64,000 nt of DNA from Panagrolaimus kolymaensis (Eukaryota > Nematoda > Chromadorea > Rhabditida > Panagrolaimidae). The stretch is taken from NCBI GenBank assembly GCA_028622995.1, contig JAJQJQ010000092.1, positions 124,001 through 188,000 on the forward strand, in the 5' to 3' direction. The position numbers and the translations under genes are program-made. Positions 1-11,800 of the stretch are shown in pieces. The notes beneath the pieces are model-generated. The model saw only the letters and a list, made by a program, of their open reading frames with translations, was not told the DNA's origin and made no database searches. Numbering within the stretch: the first letter of the stretch is position 1; each line of letters starts with the position of its first letter.

Positions 1-639
1 GGGCAACAAATGGTTAAATAAATAATTATTTTTACATATATTTTTTTAAATTGTTTCTAATTTTTAGAAATTTTCATAACATAAAAACATATCATTTTTT
101 AATTATTTTATATCAGTTTTTTTTGTATTACTTTTACTTGTCAATTAATTTGAATTTTAAAAAATCAGTAAAAAAAGAGAGTTTTTATTTTAAATAAACC
201 GGTTATTAAAAGTATGCATCGAAGTGTAAAAATTAGCATATTGATTTTTTTTATTTTTAACATTTTTTCGTTGTTGTTACTATTCTTTTTTTACTCGATG
301 TTGTTTAAATTTTATATATGCCTTATATATAAAGACGACAAACATAAAGTGGCTTAAAAAATTTAAATATGTATGTCAACAAATACATCCAAAAATTTTA
401 CTTGCATTAAGTTTAAAAAATGTGGAAAAAGTAGGTCACAACTTTCAAAGCATCTTTGTTTCAATGCTTATTTCAACAATTGAAATCTCCAAAGTTGACA
501 AAAGACATCTTTTTTTAAATGTTAATGTGAAAATTTAGGTCACAAAAAATAAATAAAAAGTAACAATATTAACTTTTATTGTTTCAAAAATTATAATTCG
601 TTCTGCATATATCAATTATTTCCACAAAGCGAAAAATTA
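1..639. other. AT-rich region without a recognised gene
   Basis: Very AT-rich sequence with frequent stops on both strands. I see no exon, RNA gene or clear repeat. It lies downstream of the CUB/VWA gene and probably holds its 3' UTR. Confidence 0.6.
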
Positions 640-1990
640 TTAAACTCCACAGCCTTTAATGCGTGATTTACAAATAGCTTGATTTACAGCTCCTGCAAGA
701 CTTGGTAAATCGGAATAATCTGCACCAAAATAAAAGCCTTCGCCATATGACAAAGTTCCAACTTTTTTCACATCAATGTTTTGACCCATTGCAATTGTGA
801 TTAGCTTTGTATCATAAAGATCGCGAGCATCGTGAGCAAAATCAGTGGCTTCATAAAAATCTTGATCGTTACTAAAAAATAATAAAAGAGCTTTCTTTAC
901 TTTTTTATCGTGAAAAAATATTACTTTGGATTTTGTGCAACAAAAACGATTTGAACTTGTTCTATTCCTTGTCTATGTTCAAAAACATTATTATCTTCTT
1001 CGCTAAAAAAATTATAATAACTTCGGTAAACTCAAGAAATAAAATTATTATACCCGTCGGTGCCATATCGAAATAAGGATTCAAAATCAGACCCATTATT
1101 TTGCAATACATCGGGAACATATCCGGTCAAATCTAAAACAAAACTACAGTAAACGAAGCATTTACAAATAACATTAACAAACCTAAGATAGTTGTTCGAA
1201 GAACTTCCAATGTTGGAAAACTACTAAAGGGATATACAATTGCATAATCTTCATCAACTTGAAGGTTAATAAAAACTCTTGTTTGTTGTAATCCAATTGT
1301 CCAATTGGAAATTAAATAATTTGCAATAAAATCTAATTCTTTAAGAAAATTATCTTGTGATCCCAACGATGCAAGTCCATTAATAACAAGAAGAATATCA
1401 CGATTGCATGGCGACGAAGCTAAAGAAAAAGAATAAACATAGTTACATACGAACTTTCATTCTTACTTGTTGCTGATGAATATTCGACTCTAAATCCAGC
1501 TTCTGCTTGAACCAAATCTGTTGTAAATGTCATTAAAGCGTATCGGCTACTTGAATAGAAAACGCCTGATGGATTATCAGCTGTCTTGTTCGCGCCTCCA
1601 TATCTTAAAACCAAAATTATAATATTCCCTATGAACGGTGGTAAATACGAACTGCACTAAAATGGGACTTAAATCACCAGAACCATCATAAATAGTTACA
1701 GCATCACAACAAGTTTCAAGTTCAAAGTTAGTAAAGTTAAACTTTATAACACTTCCAATTTCAGCTTGCATATAATACCAACATTTAATATTATTTGGAT
1801 ATTGAGATGGCCAATATGGTGAAGTTATTACTCCTTCATACCAAAAGTCATTGTCATATGGGCAACCAGTAAAGTCATAGCCCTCATTAGGATGAACTTT
1901 TTTATGTGAAACATGTTTAACTTTAACGCCAGAAGATTCTGTAAAAGCAAGCACAGCTAGTAAAAGCCCAAGACAAAAAGCAACCTTCAT
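640..1990 (-). CDS. Secreted CUB + von Willebrand factor A domain protein
   Basis: Secreted protein with a CUB domain followed by a VWA domain, an arrangement found in nematode C-type-lectin-like and innate-immunity-associated families. The ATG at 1990 opens a hydrophobic signal peptide (MKVAFCLGLLLAVLAF). The CUB part contains the expected pattern (GCPYDNDFWYEGVITSPYWP, then FELETCCDAVTIYDGSGD) with paired cysteines. A short intron near 1611-1660 is followed by the end of CUB (VFYSSSRYALMTFTTD). A further intron near 1421-1455 leads into VWA (CNRDILLVINGLASLGS, then RVFINLQVDEDYAIVYPF). The gene ends in a Cys-containing tail (AICKSRIKGCGV). The MIDAS position reads NGLAS instead of DxSxS, so metal binding is doubtful. 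No lectin domain is seen. Exon boundaries in the middle (950-1150) are approximate. The domain call is well supported; the biological role is inferred from family only. Confidence 0.8.
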
Positions 1991-2363
1991 CTTTGTCAAG
2001 CAATCAAAACAATGCAGTAGCTTCTTACTCAAAATGCAATGGACAAAAAACGAATGATAAGAAAGATCAATGAAGAAAATTGATTACGACACGAGCCATT
2101 GTTCATACCGTTGGCTCGAATAATGACGTTAGCCATATTTCGAAGAACATCAACGACTAAAAAAGTAAGTTTTAAGAAACAAATTCCAGCTACAAACGAA
2201 TAAAGAAAATGACTAGTTTTAGTAAATAATCTTAACAAATACATATAACAAACGTTTATACAACATTACATTTTGGAATATACAATACAAGTTTATATAA
2301 GAAAAGTAACAATAAAACATCAATAACATTCTACCAATAAAACAAAAAAAGAAAAGAAAAGGC

Positions 2364-3190
2364 TTAATCATTTCCAAGATTGCGCCAGAAATTCGGATTC
2401 ATTTGTAATTTTCTTTTGAAACCAGTGTACCATTTTTCGATCGTATCCACAGGTATGAAACTTCCTAGACGATTCGGGTTTTCAGGATCAGGAAGTTGAC
2501 GAACAAAAGATTCTGCATAATTCACTAAGTTTCTGATAGTTTTCTCTTGAAATTCTTCAAAGTTTGTCTGAAAATAGAAAGATGAATAGTTTGCGATAGT
2601 AGATAACAACTGACTTGATTGCTAACACCAGTTCCTGTTGCAGCTACTCTTCCTTCAACATTCGGCAGTGGTTCCACTTGAATTCCAATTTGTGCAGTTC
2701 TTTTTTTGACACCAGTATATTGTTGAATTGAAAGAACATTATCATGAGAAGCTACAGCATTTATAAACTAAAAGGATTGAGACGTAAAACATATACTGGA
2801 GTCACAAAAAAAGCTTACGTACATGACCAACTCTGAAGAAAGCACTTGGTTTCTTATTATTTATAGCTCCAAGGTAGTGCCAATTATTACTTTCATTATC
2901 AGACCATCGCATATATACTGAAAATCACATCGTTATTGAGGATAAATAAAGAAAATGGAGATACCAGAAGCAGCAAATCCTTCAGGAAGAGGTGAAGTAC
3001 CAGTGAGAAAAACAGCCATATGATTTATTGTACTTGCTTCATCGATTTCAGAAACAAAATCAGTTTCACTAACTCGCATAAAGTTGGCTTGAATCTAAAA
3101 TTATAAACGATCAAAAGAAGCAAAATAAAAGATTAAACTTACAGTTCTACCACTTATTAGAACTCCAAATATCGGCGGTATTTCTCCCAT
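2364..3190 (-). CDS. HIKESHI: Hikeshi/OPI10 family HSP70 nuclear import factor
   Basis: Homologue of Hikeshi (C11orf73), which carries HSP70 through nuclear pores during heat stress by binding FG-nucleoporins. The ATG at 3190 starts MGEIPPIFGVLISGRT, matching the family start (GCLVAGRLVQT). Exon 2 (from 3094) carries INHMAVFLTGTSPLPEGF, matching the family's INHVVVFMLGTIPFPEG. The next exons carry WHYLGAINNKKPSAFFRVG and RTAQIGIQVEPL, and the last exon carries WYTGFKRKLQMNPNFWRNL, matching the conserved C-terminal WYxxFxRRLxxNPxFWK. Five exons with short introns give a protein close to the usual ~200 residues. It lies 412 nt downstream of the methyltransferase on the same strand. The identification rests on conservation along the full length. 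Confidence 0.92.
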
Positions 3191-3601
3191 GATTGTCCAA
3201 GTAATTCGAGTACAAAAAAATGTAAACACAGATGAGCTAAAATTTAAATCTAAAACAAACAAGAAAAAGACTTGAAAGTTTGCAAATGAAAAAAAGCTTT
3301 CTCCTTTTTTTCATTCCTTCGAGAACATGCTCCATGTTGCGCGCAACTTTCTGGAACTTTCAACAAAAATTTTACTTTGAAAAAATAATTTTTTGTCTAT
3401 TTTCCAATGATTTGACAGCATTTTTAAAGTTAATGAAAAAGCAAAGAATATATACATATGTAAAATGAGAAGCTTTTGAAAGCTAAAGATCCACATGTTT
3501 TTCTTTTTTCTTTTTGTTTTACTTCTACACTTTCTTTATGGAAAACAATTTTAAAAGATACAATTTTTATTAAATTTTAAAATAAATAAAAGTAAAAATT
3601 T

Positions 3602-4611
3602 CTAAACAACTTTTTTAGTCCAACAAGTTGTAGCATAAATCTTTTCTCGCCTTGCAAATCGATTGTATGTATGAGTTCCTGGCGCACAATAGGTTGCTCG
3701 AATTGAATTTCGAAAAGCTTTTATGAACCATGGAGCCTTAAAAAAATTTTTTTGCTTTTTTTTTACTGAAAGCCAAAGTTTCTTTTTACCTTTTCTAATA
3801 TTTGATCATAACGTTTTGAAGTAAATTCAATGCCATTTAAAACTTCAGCGGTGATATTTTCGTATGCAATAAGATGGAGGTTGGCTTGTGAAGCTTCTTC
3901 TAAAGCTTTAGCAATCTGGAAATGAAAGAAACTTTCTATAAAAAGATAATAATTTTTTTCAATTACTTGATTTTGATATCTTAAATCAGCCCAACATAAA
4001 TATCCATTAGGTTTTAGTATCCGATAAACTTCGTTGAAAAACTTTTGTGGGTTATCATAAAGATGACTGCTTTCAATATTTATTATTAAATCCTTGCTGG
4101 ATCTATGGAATGGTAAATCTTCAGCATTCCCTTCAACAAATATTCCATCATCTGATGGGTTTATAACTTTATCCACTCCGATTACGGTATTTATTTCTGG
4201 ATGAGCTCTAAAGTAAACTTTATTTATTTTAATTTGCTTTAAAATCTCAAAAAAATGCAAAAACCTTTTAATCCATTTTACTCCTCCACCAAGACCACAA
4301 CCAACTTCAACAATATTAAAATTAGTTAAAGATGGATAAGCTGGACACATGCTTAATGCTTTTTCATACAAGGCGATATGAGCTTTATTTAAATCGTCCG
4401 AAGCTTCCAAATATTTATCCATAATATTTTTTATTCTATCATCGGACGCGGTTGTTTCTTTTGCAGCTTCATAAGGAACAGAAGAATAACCCAAATTCAT
4501 AAATTGAATACCAAATTGCTTTGGAATTATTTGCATTAAAGGATAAATAATGAAGCGATCAAAAAAATAATGATAAAATCGTAAAAAGTAGTCTTTGATT
4601 TTTGTCACCAT
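3602..4611 (-). CDS. SAM-dependent class I methyltransferase
   Basis: Rossmann-type methyltransferase. Motif I (VEVGCGLGGGVKWI), an acidic strand-2 end (GVDKV), motif II (EGNAEDLPF) and the post-II region (IESSHLYDNPQKFFNEVYRIL, continuing KPNGYLCWADLR) are all in the right order. The N-terminus (MVTKIKDYFLRFYHYFF) is amphipathic or hydrophobic and may associate with membrane. Three short introns are needed: after the WIK codons (~4218-4265), after YQNQ (~3919-3966) and after the ILEK codons (~3737-3790). The last removes an apparent early stop and adds a Cys-containing C-terminal exon ending TCWTKKVV. The layout resembles the nematode methyltransferases annotated as similar to mycobacterial phthiotriolone methyltransferase and to phosphoethanolamine methyltransferases. 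The substrate cannot be read from sequence. Confidence 0.8.
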
Positions 4612-4834
4612 TTTTGTTTTTGTAAAAAGTTAGTTTTTTTGGAAAAGCAAAAAATGCATCTTTTTATTCTTAAAAATTTCTTTTTTTTATTGGCCATTTA
4701 TTTTCTTTAAAAAAACAAAAAAGAGGGAAAGCAAAAAACTGAATTCAAATTTGATAAAATAAGAGTTAATTTGGAAAAAATACACATGAACGAGGGTTTT
4801 AGAAGAGTGGAAAAATATAAAATTTCAAAATTAT

Positions 4835-5065
4835 TTATCCCATATCTTTCTCAATTGAATCATCATTGTTGTTGTGCAATTTTATTCGGCCAGTCCAAAA
4901 TGGTCTTGTCATCCATAAAATAACAAGGGTCCAACCAAATAATGCTACTAAACCAAGAAAATAAAGGCCTGAATCCATTCGTTTTTGTGCTAAATCTTTT
5001 AAAGTAAATTTCACCACCACAAATGCAGTTGATGTTGAATTATTAGAAAATTTTGCCATTATCAT
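4835..5065 (-). CDS. Small single-pass membrane protein, unrecognised
   Basis: An intact 76-codon frame with one clear transmembrane segment (residues ~33-54, GLYFLGLVALFGWTLVILWM) and a polar acidic C-terminus. I do not recognise the family. It lies 224 nt upstream of the methyltransferase on the same strand and could be the first gene of a four-gene cluster. Support comes from its composition (less Phe/Lys-skewed than random frames here), the TM segment and the position. The first exon may be incomplete because two Met codons (1 and 3) are close together and no upstream splice acceptor was confirmed. Confidence 0.5.
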   Translation of the reverse strand: MIMAKFSNNSTSTAFVVVKFTLKDLAQKRMDSGLYFLGLVALFGWTLVILWMTRPFWTGRIKLHNNNDDSIEKDMG

Positions 5066-5858
5066 GGTTGACAGCAGGTACGTATTTATTTTTTATTAAA
5101 ACTATAGATTAAAATAAAATGAGTAGCTTCAGAAATAAAAAAGTATATGGTTGTTCGTTCAGTGCTGAAGTTAGGAAAAATCGCATGTTCAAAAGCTGTA
5201 ATTTAAAAAAAAGTAAGATTTATGGCAAAAATGTGGGTGTTAAAATAATTCGTCATTTTTTTTTTCACCAGCAACATTACCAAATATTTCACCACAAAGA
5301 CAGATTTTGCGGGAGCCATTAAAAAACAGATGTTTTTTTATAAATTAAAAAAATATGTCAAAATGAATAAAAAGATTGTGATTCTTGCTGCTTTTAAGCT
5401 TTAAATTTCTGTTTTCGATTGGATTCATGACTAAAATATTGAATTGTTTTTCTAAAAATATATGCTTTGCAACAAAATATTGTATTTGAAGTTCAGAAAA
5501 GTTTATTTGAAATATTAATACATAACAGAAACAAAAGGTATCACAAAAATAAAATTTAAAGATTCTATAGAATACAGTTTTCAAATAAAATAAAAGAAAG
5601 AAAAGATGTACAAATATGCAATGGAAAATAAATAAAGAAAAAAATAGTTAGAAAAGAGGTACAGAAAGCTATGAATAAAAAAAACTTATACACACAAATT
5701 AAAAATAGAGAAAAATAATAATAATGCCTATATATAAACAAAAGAAGAAAAAACACCGCTTATTTAGATTCCACCCGAACTTCCATAAATATTTTCCTCA
5801 AGAAAAGGAAATCTTAAACATTCAGTTGGAATGGAAACATAACATGATTTTGCAACAT
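5066..5858. other. Intergenic region between the small TM gene and CNOT1
   Basis: Holds the 3' UTR of the CNOT1 gene (5858 downwards) and the upstream region of the small TM gene. Frames on both strands are Phe/Lys-rich low-complexity translations. Nothing else is recognised. Confidence 0.5.
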
Positions 5859-8800
5859 TTACGATGAGCCTGGAACATCCGAATTTTGATTTTTTGATTT
5901 AGATCTTAACAAATCTGATGCTTCAACGTACCGCTCAATATCAGGACTACAATGAACAAAATCATATGACCAAAATTTATATTGTTCATTATTAATTAAT
6001 TCTATGAAAGTTATTAATAATCCCCATGGATGTGGGCGTAAAGCGAATAAACGTTCAATGAGGACACTAAAAAATAAATAATTTAGCATAGAAAAAAAAT
6101 AAGTGGAAAATAAAAGCATACCGAGTAATTTGCTCTTTAATTGCATCACTCGTGGATTCTTTGAAAAGATACAAAAGTGTGCAAGCAAAATAATGAGTTT
6201 GAGCATTTGGATATCTCAATTGATTTGCAAGGGCATTAAACAACAAATATCGGCCTACAATAAATTTTAATTACAATTTTATACAATAAAAAAACTTTTT
6301 CTCTTGCTTTTTTAATTTCAACTTTTACTTTATTTTTTATGAAATAAAAAAAATGTTTACCTTCAGTGCATAATGATACAGCCAAACTTTGGAATACATC
6401 CATAAAAGATGAATGAGCGATGGTGGAAATGGAAATGCGAGTATTATTATCTTTAAGAAGGCTAATAGCACGAAAGCCAACAAAATTTACGATTGCGTTT
6501 AATACCGGAACATTATATTTGCATCCAGGAATATTGCTACTTTCTAATTTATTTGGAAGATCCGTTAAAAATGTTACTTCGGTTCGAGTGGTTAAATATG
6601 TTTCTAATTGAGTTCGAAGAGAATCGGGAATTAAATTAAACATTTCATATGGAATTTTAGGTTGAACGTCCATTTCAGGCAATGTTTCAATCTAAAATTA
6701 AATATTTTTCATTTATTTTTGCAAAACTATCAAAAATTAAAATTTACCATTGAAAAATGTTGCGCAAATGGATCAGGAAGTCGCATATTTCTTGGATATG
6801 CACTGAGAACCAAATTACGAAGTTGAATACAATTTGGTGGAATTACATCACAAAGAATATAATAATATTCGCATAAAAGTTCAGGGAAATCATGTAACAC
6901 AACTAGCATAACTCGAAGGGTTCCTTTGTAAAGTTCTTGAACGGATTTTGGAAGATTAACATTTCGAAGGCTGGGAGCCAAAAATTTAAGATGTCCAAGA
7001 ATTAATTGAGTGTAAATAGCTCGAGTAAAATGTGGAGCATGTGGGTCTCCAAGCAATTCACTTATAAATACTCGATGTCCAATTATTTCAAGCCAATGGA
7101 ATGCAAAAGCTGGAACTTTTCGGGGTTGGATAAAATATAATGCTTGTCTAAAAAAAATAAATATATTTGGTTATGGTCCAAAAAACTTTAAAAAAATATA
7201 CCCAAATGTTTCAATTATATTCCAATGTAATTGTGCAACCGCTACATCACGTTGACAAAGATCTTTAATCATAGTAATAAAAATTCGAAGAAATGGTAAT
7301 CCATTAAATTCACGTCGTCGAGATTCATGATCGGTAATAAGGGAATGGGTTAACAATTCCAAAGTGCGATTAAGCAATTGAATTTTATTTGTGCCAACTA
7401 TATTTTCTGCATTTTTAATCATCAAACTAAAAATAAACAAATAAACAAATAAACTTTAAAAAAATTTCCCCGCAAAAAAAATTAACTAACCAAACAAGTT
7501 TTGAAAATGCATCGATGGTGTAATAGCATCGATTTCGAATGGTAGTTGGAAGTCCATTAGTATTATCTTGTCGATTTAAAAGTCGATATGAAACATCCGT
7601 GCTAATTTCAAGGCAAGTTTTAATTATCTTTAAAATATTTTCTTCATTTATTGCAATTCCATGACTTTGAATCATAGTAAATAAATGTTGAATAATTGGT
7701 TGATGAGTTGTACGCACATCAGTTTGAGAGCAAACTGCCATCCATTCTCGGAATATGGCTTCAGCTTTACGTTGGAAAAAGTTGGGGTCAGAAAGAATTT
7801 CATCCATATTATTTTCATTTATTTGTTGGTTGCCACCATCAAAACTACTACCACCTTCATTTCGTTTCATTGCGACGAGATTATTTCGATCCATAGCAGC
7901 AAAATCATCAGTGTTTGATGGTTTAAAACCAAACATATGAGTATTGAAAACTTCATAAACCGCCATTTCACTTTCCTTTAATGGTCTATCAATTGGTCGA
8001 AGTTCAAGGGGCATTTTATCGATGATTGCTTTAACTTCGGGTGAAACTTCCAAAGTTATTCCAGCTTTTCGTCGTTGAATCGCTTCATCCATTCTTTTTT
8101 CTATTTCCATGTTAGCTTTTTCACACGCTGTTTTTACAACATAGCAACAAGCGAGATCCACATTTTTTTCCACCACAAGTTGCAAGGTATCATCTGCATT
8201 TCGTAATAAATTTGAATCAGCTTGTCCAAATTGTTGAATTTGTTGATTAAAAATATTTCGCAAATAACTCACGATGGTGCTGGATAAAGGTTCCTTGGTG
8301 GTGATCATGCCAATAGCAGCTGTAATTGATCTCATCATTTGCATGTATGCTCTTCGAAGTTGTTGGGCATCGGGACATTGAGCGAAATCTTTATTAATTA
8401 TTTCTGATGTTAATGAAATTGCGCATGCAATGGAACGCTCAACCATTCCATTTAAATTTTCATGTACCGCAGCGGTAATAACTTTCCGACATTGTAATGC
8501 AAGATTTGGAAACATTTGAAATAATGGAAGTGTAGCGGGAATAGTAAGTTGATTTTCAATGCTTTCAAAAATATTGATTTCATGATAATAGAATTGTGGA
8601 GCTGGCATAGCTTGTGCTGCATTTCCTCCACTTTGGGGATATCTCACAGAATTTTGTGCATTTTCAGGTTCATTACTTGGAGTAGCAGCAGCACCGCTTT
8701 GTGGAGCATACATAGTTGGTTGAACAGTGGATGCCCGACCTGCGGGATCATAAGGTCCACCAACTAGATGTCCACCGGTATCACTACCAGGGGCATCAGT

Positions 8801-11800
8801 TGGACGAGTTAATATTGCAACATCAGATAATTGTTGAGTTAATCGAGTGATTCTTTCATCCGTCAATAATGTGCCATCAGGAACAAGGGATTGCAAATCC
8901 ACTCGAAGTTCTTTACACAAAACTTCTATTTCAAATTTTAAGCTTAACTTTAAATCTGATTGTCGATGAATTTCAGCTAAGATATGCAATATTTGTTGAA
9001 CCCAAGCACACGACGGGGCAAAAACCTATGAAATAATATATTTTTTTTTTGTTTGAAATAAACCAAAAAAAGAATTTCCTTACTTTACTTTTGGGTGAAG
9101 CCATGACTATTTTAACAACAAATGGAATAACATAAAGAAGTTCTTGTTGACCTTTATAAAAAGCTTCCAATAATAAATCACGCAAATTTAAATCATCCAA
9201 TACAATTGGTTGATCACGACCAAGAGTAAGGAGACCAAGCCAATGACCAAGATTTTTAAGTAATTGGCGATCATCAAAGCTTGATGTATCATGTTTCTTG
9301 TCACTTTTCAACAAGATCTAAAATTCAGAAATTATACAATTTGTAATTTGCATAAAAGTTTTTAAAAAAGTACCTTGATATTGCGCAAAGTTTCTTGCTT
9401 CACATAAAAGTTAAGTTTATCATCCTTTAAAGTCACCAAAAAGCTGTTATAAAGCGAATGGAAATTTTGTTCAAGGGTAATCCGTTTCATGACTAAATAT
9501 TGGGCCAACCATTTACGACAGGTATCATCATGTTTTTCTAAGATTTGTCTCAAATCTTCGACCTTAAAAGAAAGTTAAAAATTAATTTAATTTTTTAACC
9601 AAAGTTTTTTTCTTACTTTACTTTGCATATTTGCAAAACTTAAATTGTTACATAAGAAAGAAACATCTTCCACAAGCTTCTTTTCTGCTAATACAACTTT
9701 TTCTCCATCTCGCTCGGTTCCTTTTTCCAAAATTTCTGTATTTGATACAGCCATCATTGAAGGTCCCTGAAGATTATAATAATGGTTTAAAGCCATCTTC
9801 AACGACACTAATTATTTTTTATTCTAGCTTTTCTTCGATGCATTCATGTAAAAATGATGCAATAAAACGAAGAGAAAAAAAAGTATATAGTTGGAACTTT
9901 TTCGTTTATGGCATATGATTTTTTTACCGCCAAAAATTTTTTTAAAGTGGTCAGTGTTTATATTTTATTCATTTATTAAACTTTGGGTCGTCGCGGTTAG
10001 ACTCCGAGAGATAAATGGATTTAATTTTTCTGTCAAAAAAATAAACAAAGCCAAAAAAATTTTGCTCATTATTTTTTAGGATTTTTTAATATTCGAAGGG
10101 ATAAATTCAAATTATGTAAATTTAACTTACACTTGGTGTAATTGGTCCATGAGGCATTCTCATTTGTGCTGGTTGTGGAACATTTTCTGCTTGCATCGCT
10201 GCTTGTATTGCTGGTGTATGTCTTTCATTATGAACTCTCATAGATTGATGAGCATCAATGTTGCCAGGTAAATCTCCAGTACATCCAGCAAGGATATATT
10301 CATGCAATTCAGCGGGGAATTTAGCAAACGATTCATTGTTTGTTATAATCAAGCAAACTTTTGGATATCGATGTAGCACAGATTTGCATGCTTGTAAAGC
10401 AACAATACCAAAAGTAAATAATGGGCTATTGGGTGGATTTTGAATTGCTTCCAAAACTTTTCGAACTGCTGTTGCTAATTGTATATCTCTATAATAATTT
10501 TTGTTAATTTTCTTGACTTCAAAATTTTTTTATTTCTTACTCGACTATTTGTTCATTGATAAATCCTCCATAAACTTCAGCGGTGGTTCGAAGTTCATAT
10601 TCAGGGTATTCATTAAAGAATTTAAATTCATCGAAAAGATTTTTAATCACGCAATTTAAAACTTTTTTAACTTTTGCATCAGCTGATTGGCGAAATTTAG
10701 CCATTTGTTGAATGAAATCTGCCACTGATAAAGGATCATGATCAGTGAACATTTGTTGAAAATATGAATTTGCTTCATCTTGAATTTCATCCGAAAATGT
10801 TTCAACATTTGCTTGTTCTGCATTGTATCTTTGATCTGATAATGCATTCATCCCTCCATTACCTATGGGTGGTTGTGAAGATGGATTGGATGTTCCAGGA
10901 AGAGGATGTTGCGCAAAGGATGGTCGAAAATCAGGAAGACCTGGAGTTGATCGAGAAGCTAAAAAGTTAATACGTTTAAAAGATAGCTTCGTTTAAAAAA
11001 TTAAATAAAACATACACCATCCTGGAGCATTATTCCAAGCTGATGGGCCACCGCTATTATTCATATTAGATCGATACATGGAATCTCCCATTGGGCCTCC
11101 CATACCACTATGACCAAGCTGGCTACCTTGAAAATAAGGCCCAGTTGGAGTGGAAGCTCCCATAGGACGACCATTCGGTCCATTGCCGAATACTGGGGTC
11201 GTCATGGAGCCGTTGTTGGTTAAAGGAACTAAAAAAATGTTTAAAAAACTTAACAAAAGAGTTTTACTACGAAAAAAATATTGCTCGATATTTGACGTTG
11301 TTGAATTTGAATGTCTTTAGAAAAAGTTTGAAAGAATCAAAAAAATAAGCACGAACCTGACCATTCAGGAATAAAACTTTCTGTTATTCCCTCAAAAGTC
11401 GATGAAGATGTACCCGAAAAATATCTTCCTCCTTGATTATTAAATAAATTTTGTGAATGAAAAGGATCAGACATTAAATTTTAATATGCATAACAAAAAT
11501 TAAACTTTTTTATAATAAAAATTTGAAAAATGCAAAAAAGCGCAATTTGGAACTCGGATAAAGAAAGGCAAACAATTTTTCTTTCTTTCTTTTGCATCAA
11601 AAAAGAGAGTAACGCGCGTTAGGACCTTTTTTGAAATAAAAAAAGGAAAAGAAAGCCTCATTCATCGAAGCTTTCATTGAAGACAACACGAGTAGCAAAG
11701 CAAAGGAGAGTCTCTCTCACATTGCTTACGTGCAAATGCAACCCATGCGCGCATAAAATAGAAAATTATTCTTCTTTTCTTTTTCGTTTTTTTTTTTGCC

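Noticed and set aside
2029..2244. 71-codon minus-strand frame between Hikeshi and the CUB/VWA gene
   Set aside because: Hydrophobic AT-driven composition, no splice support and no family resemblance. The part beginning MANVIIRANG looks better but is too short to support alone.
5119..5322. 67-codon + strand frame opposite the small TM gene's upstream region
   Set aside because: No homology, no splice context, and basic low-complexity composition.
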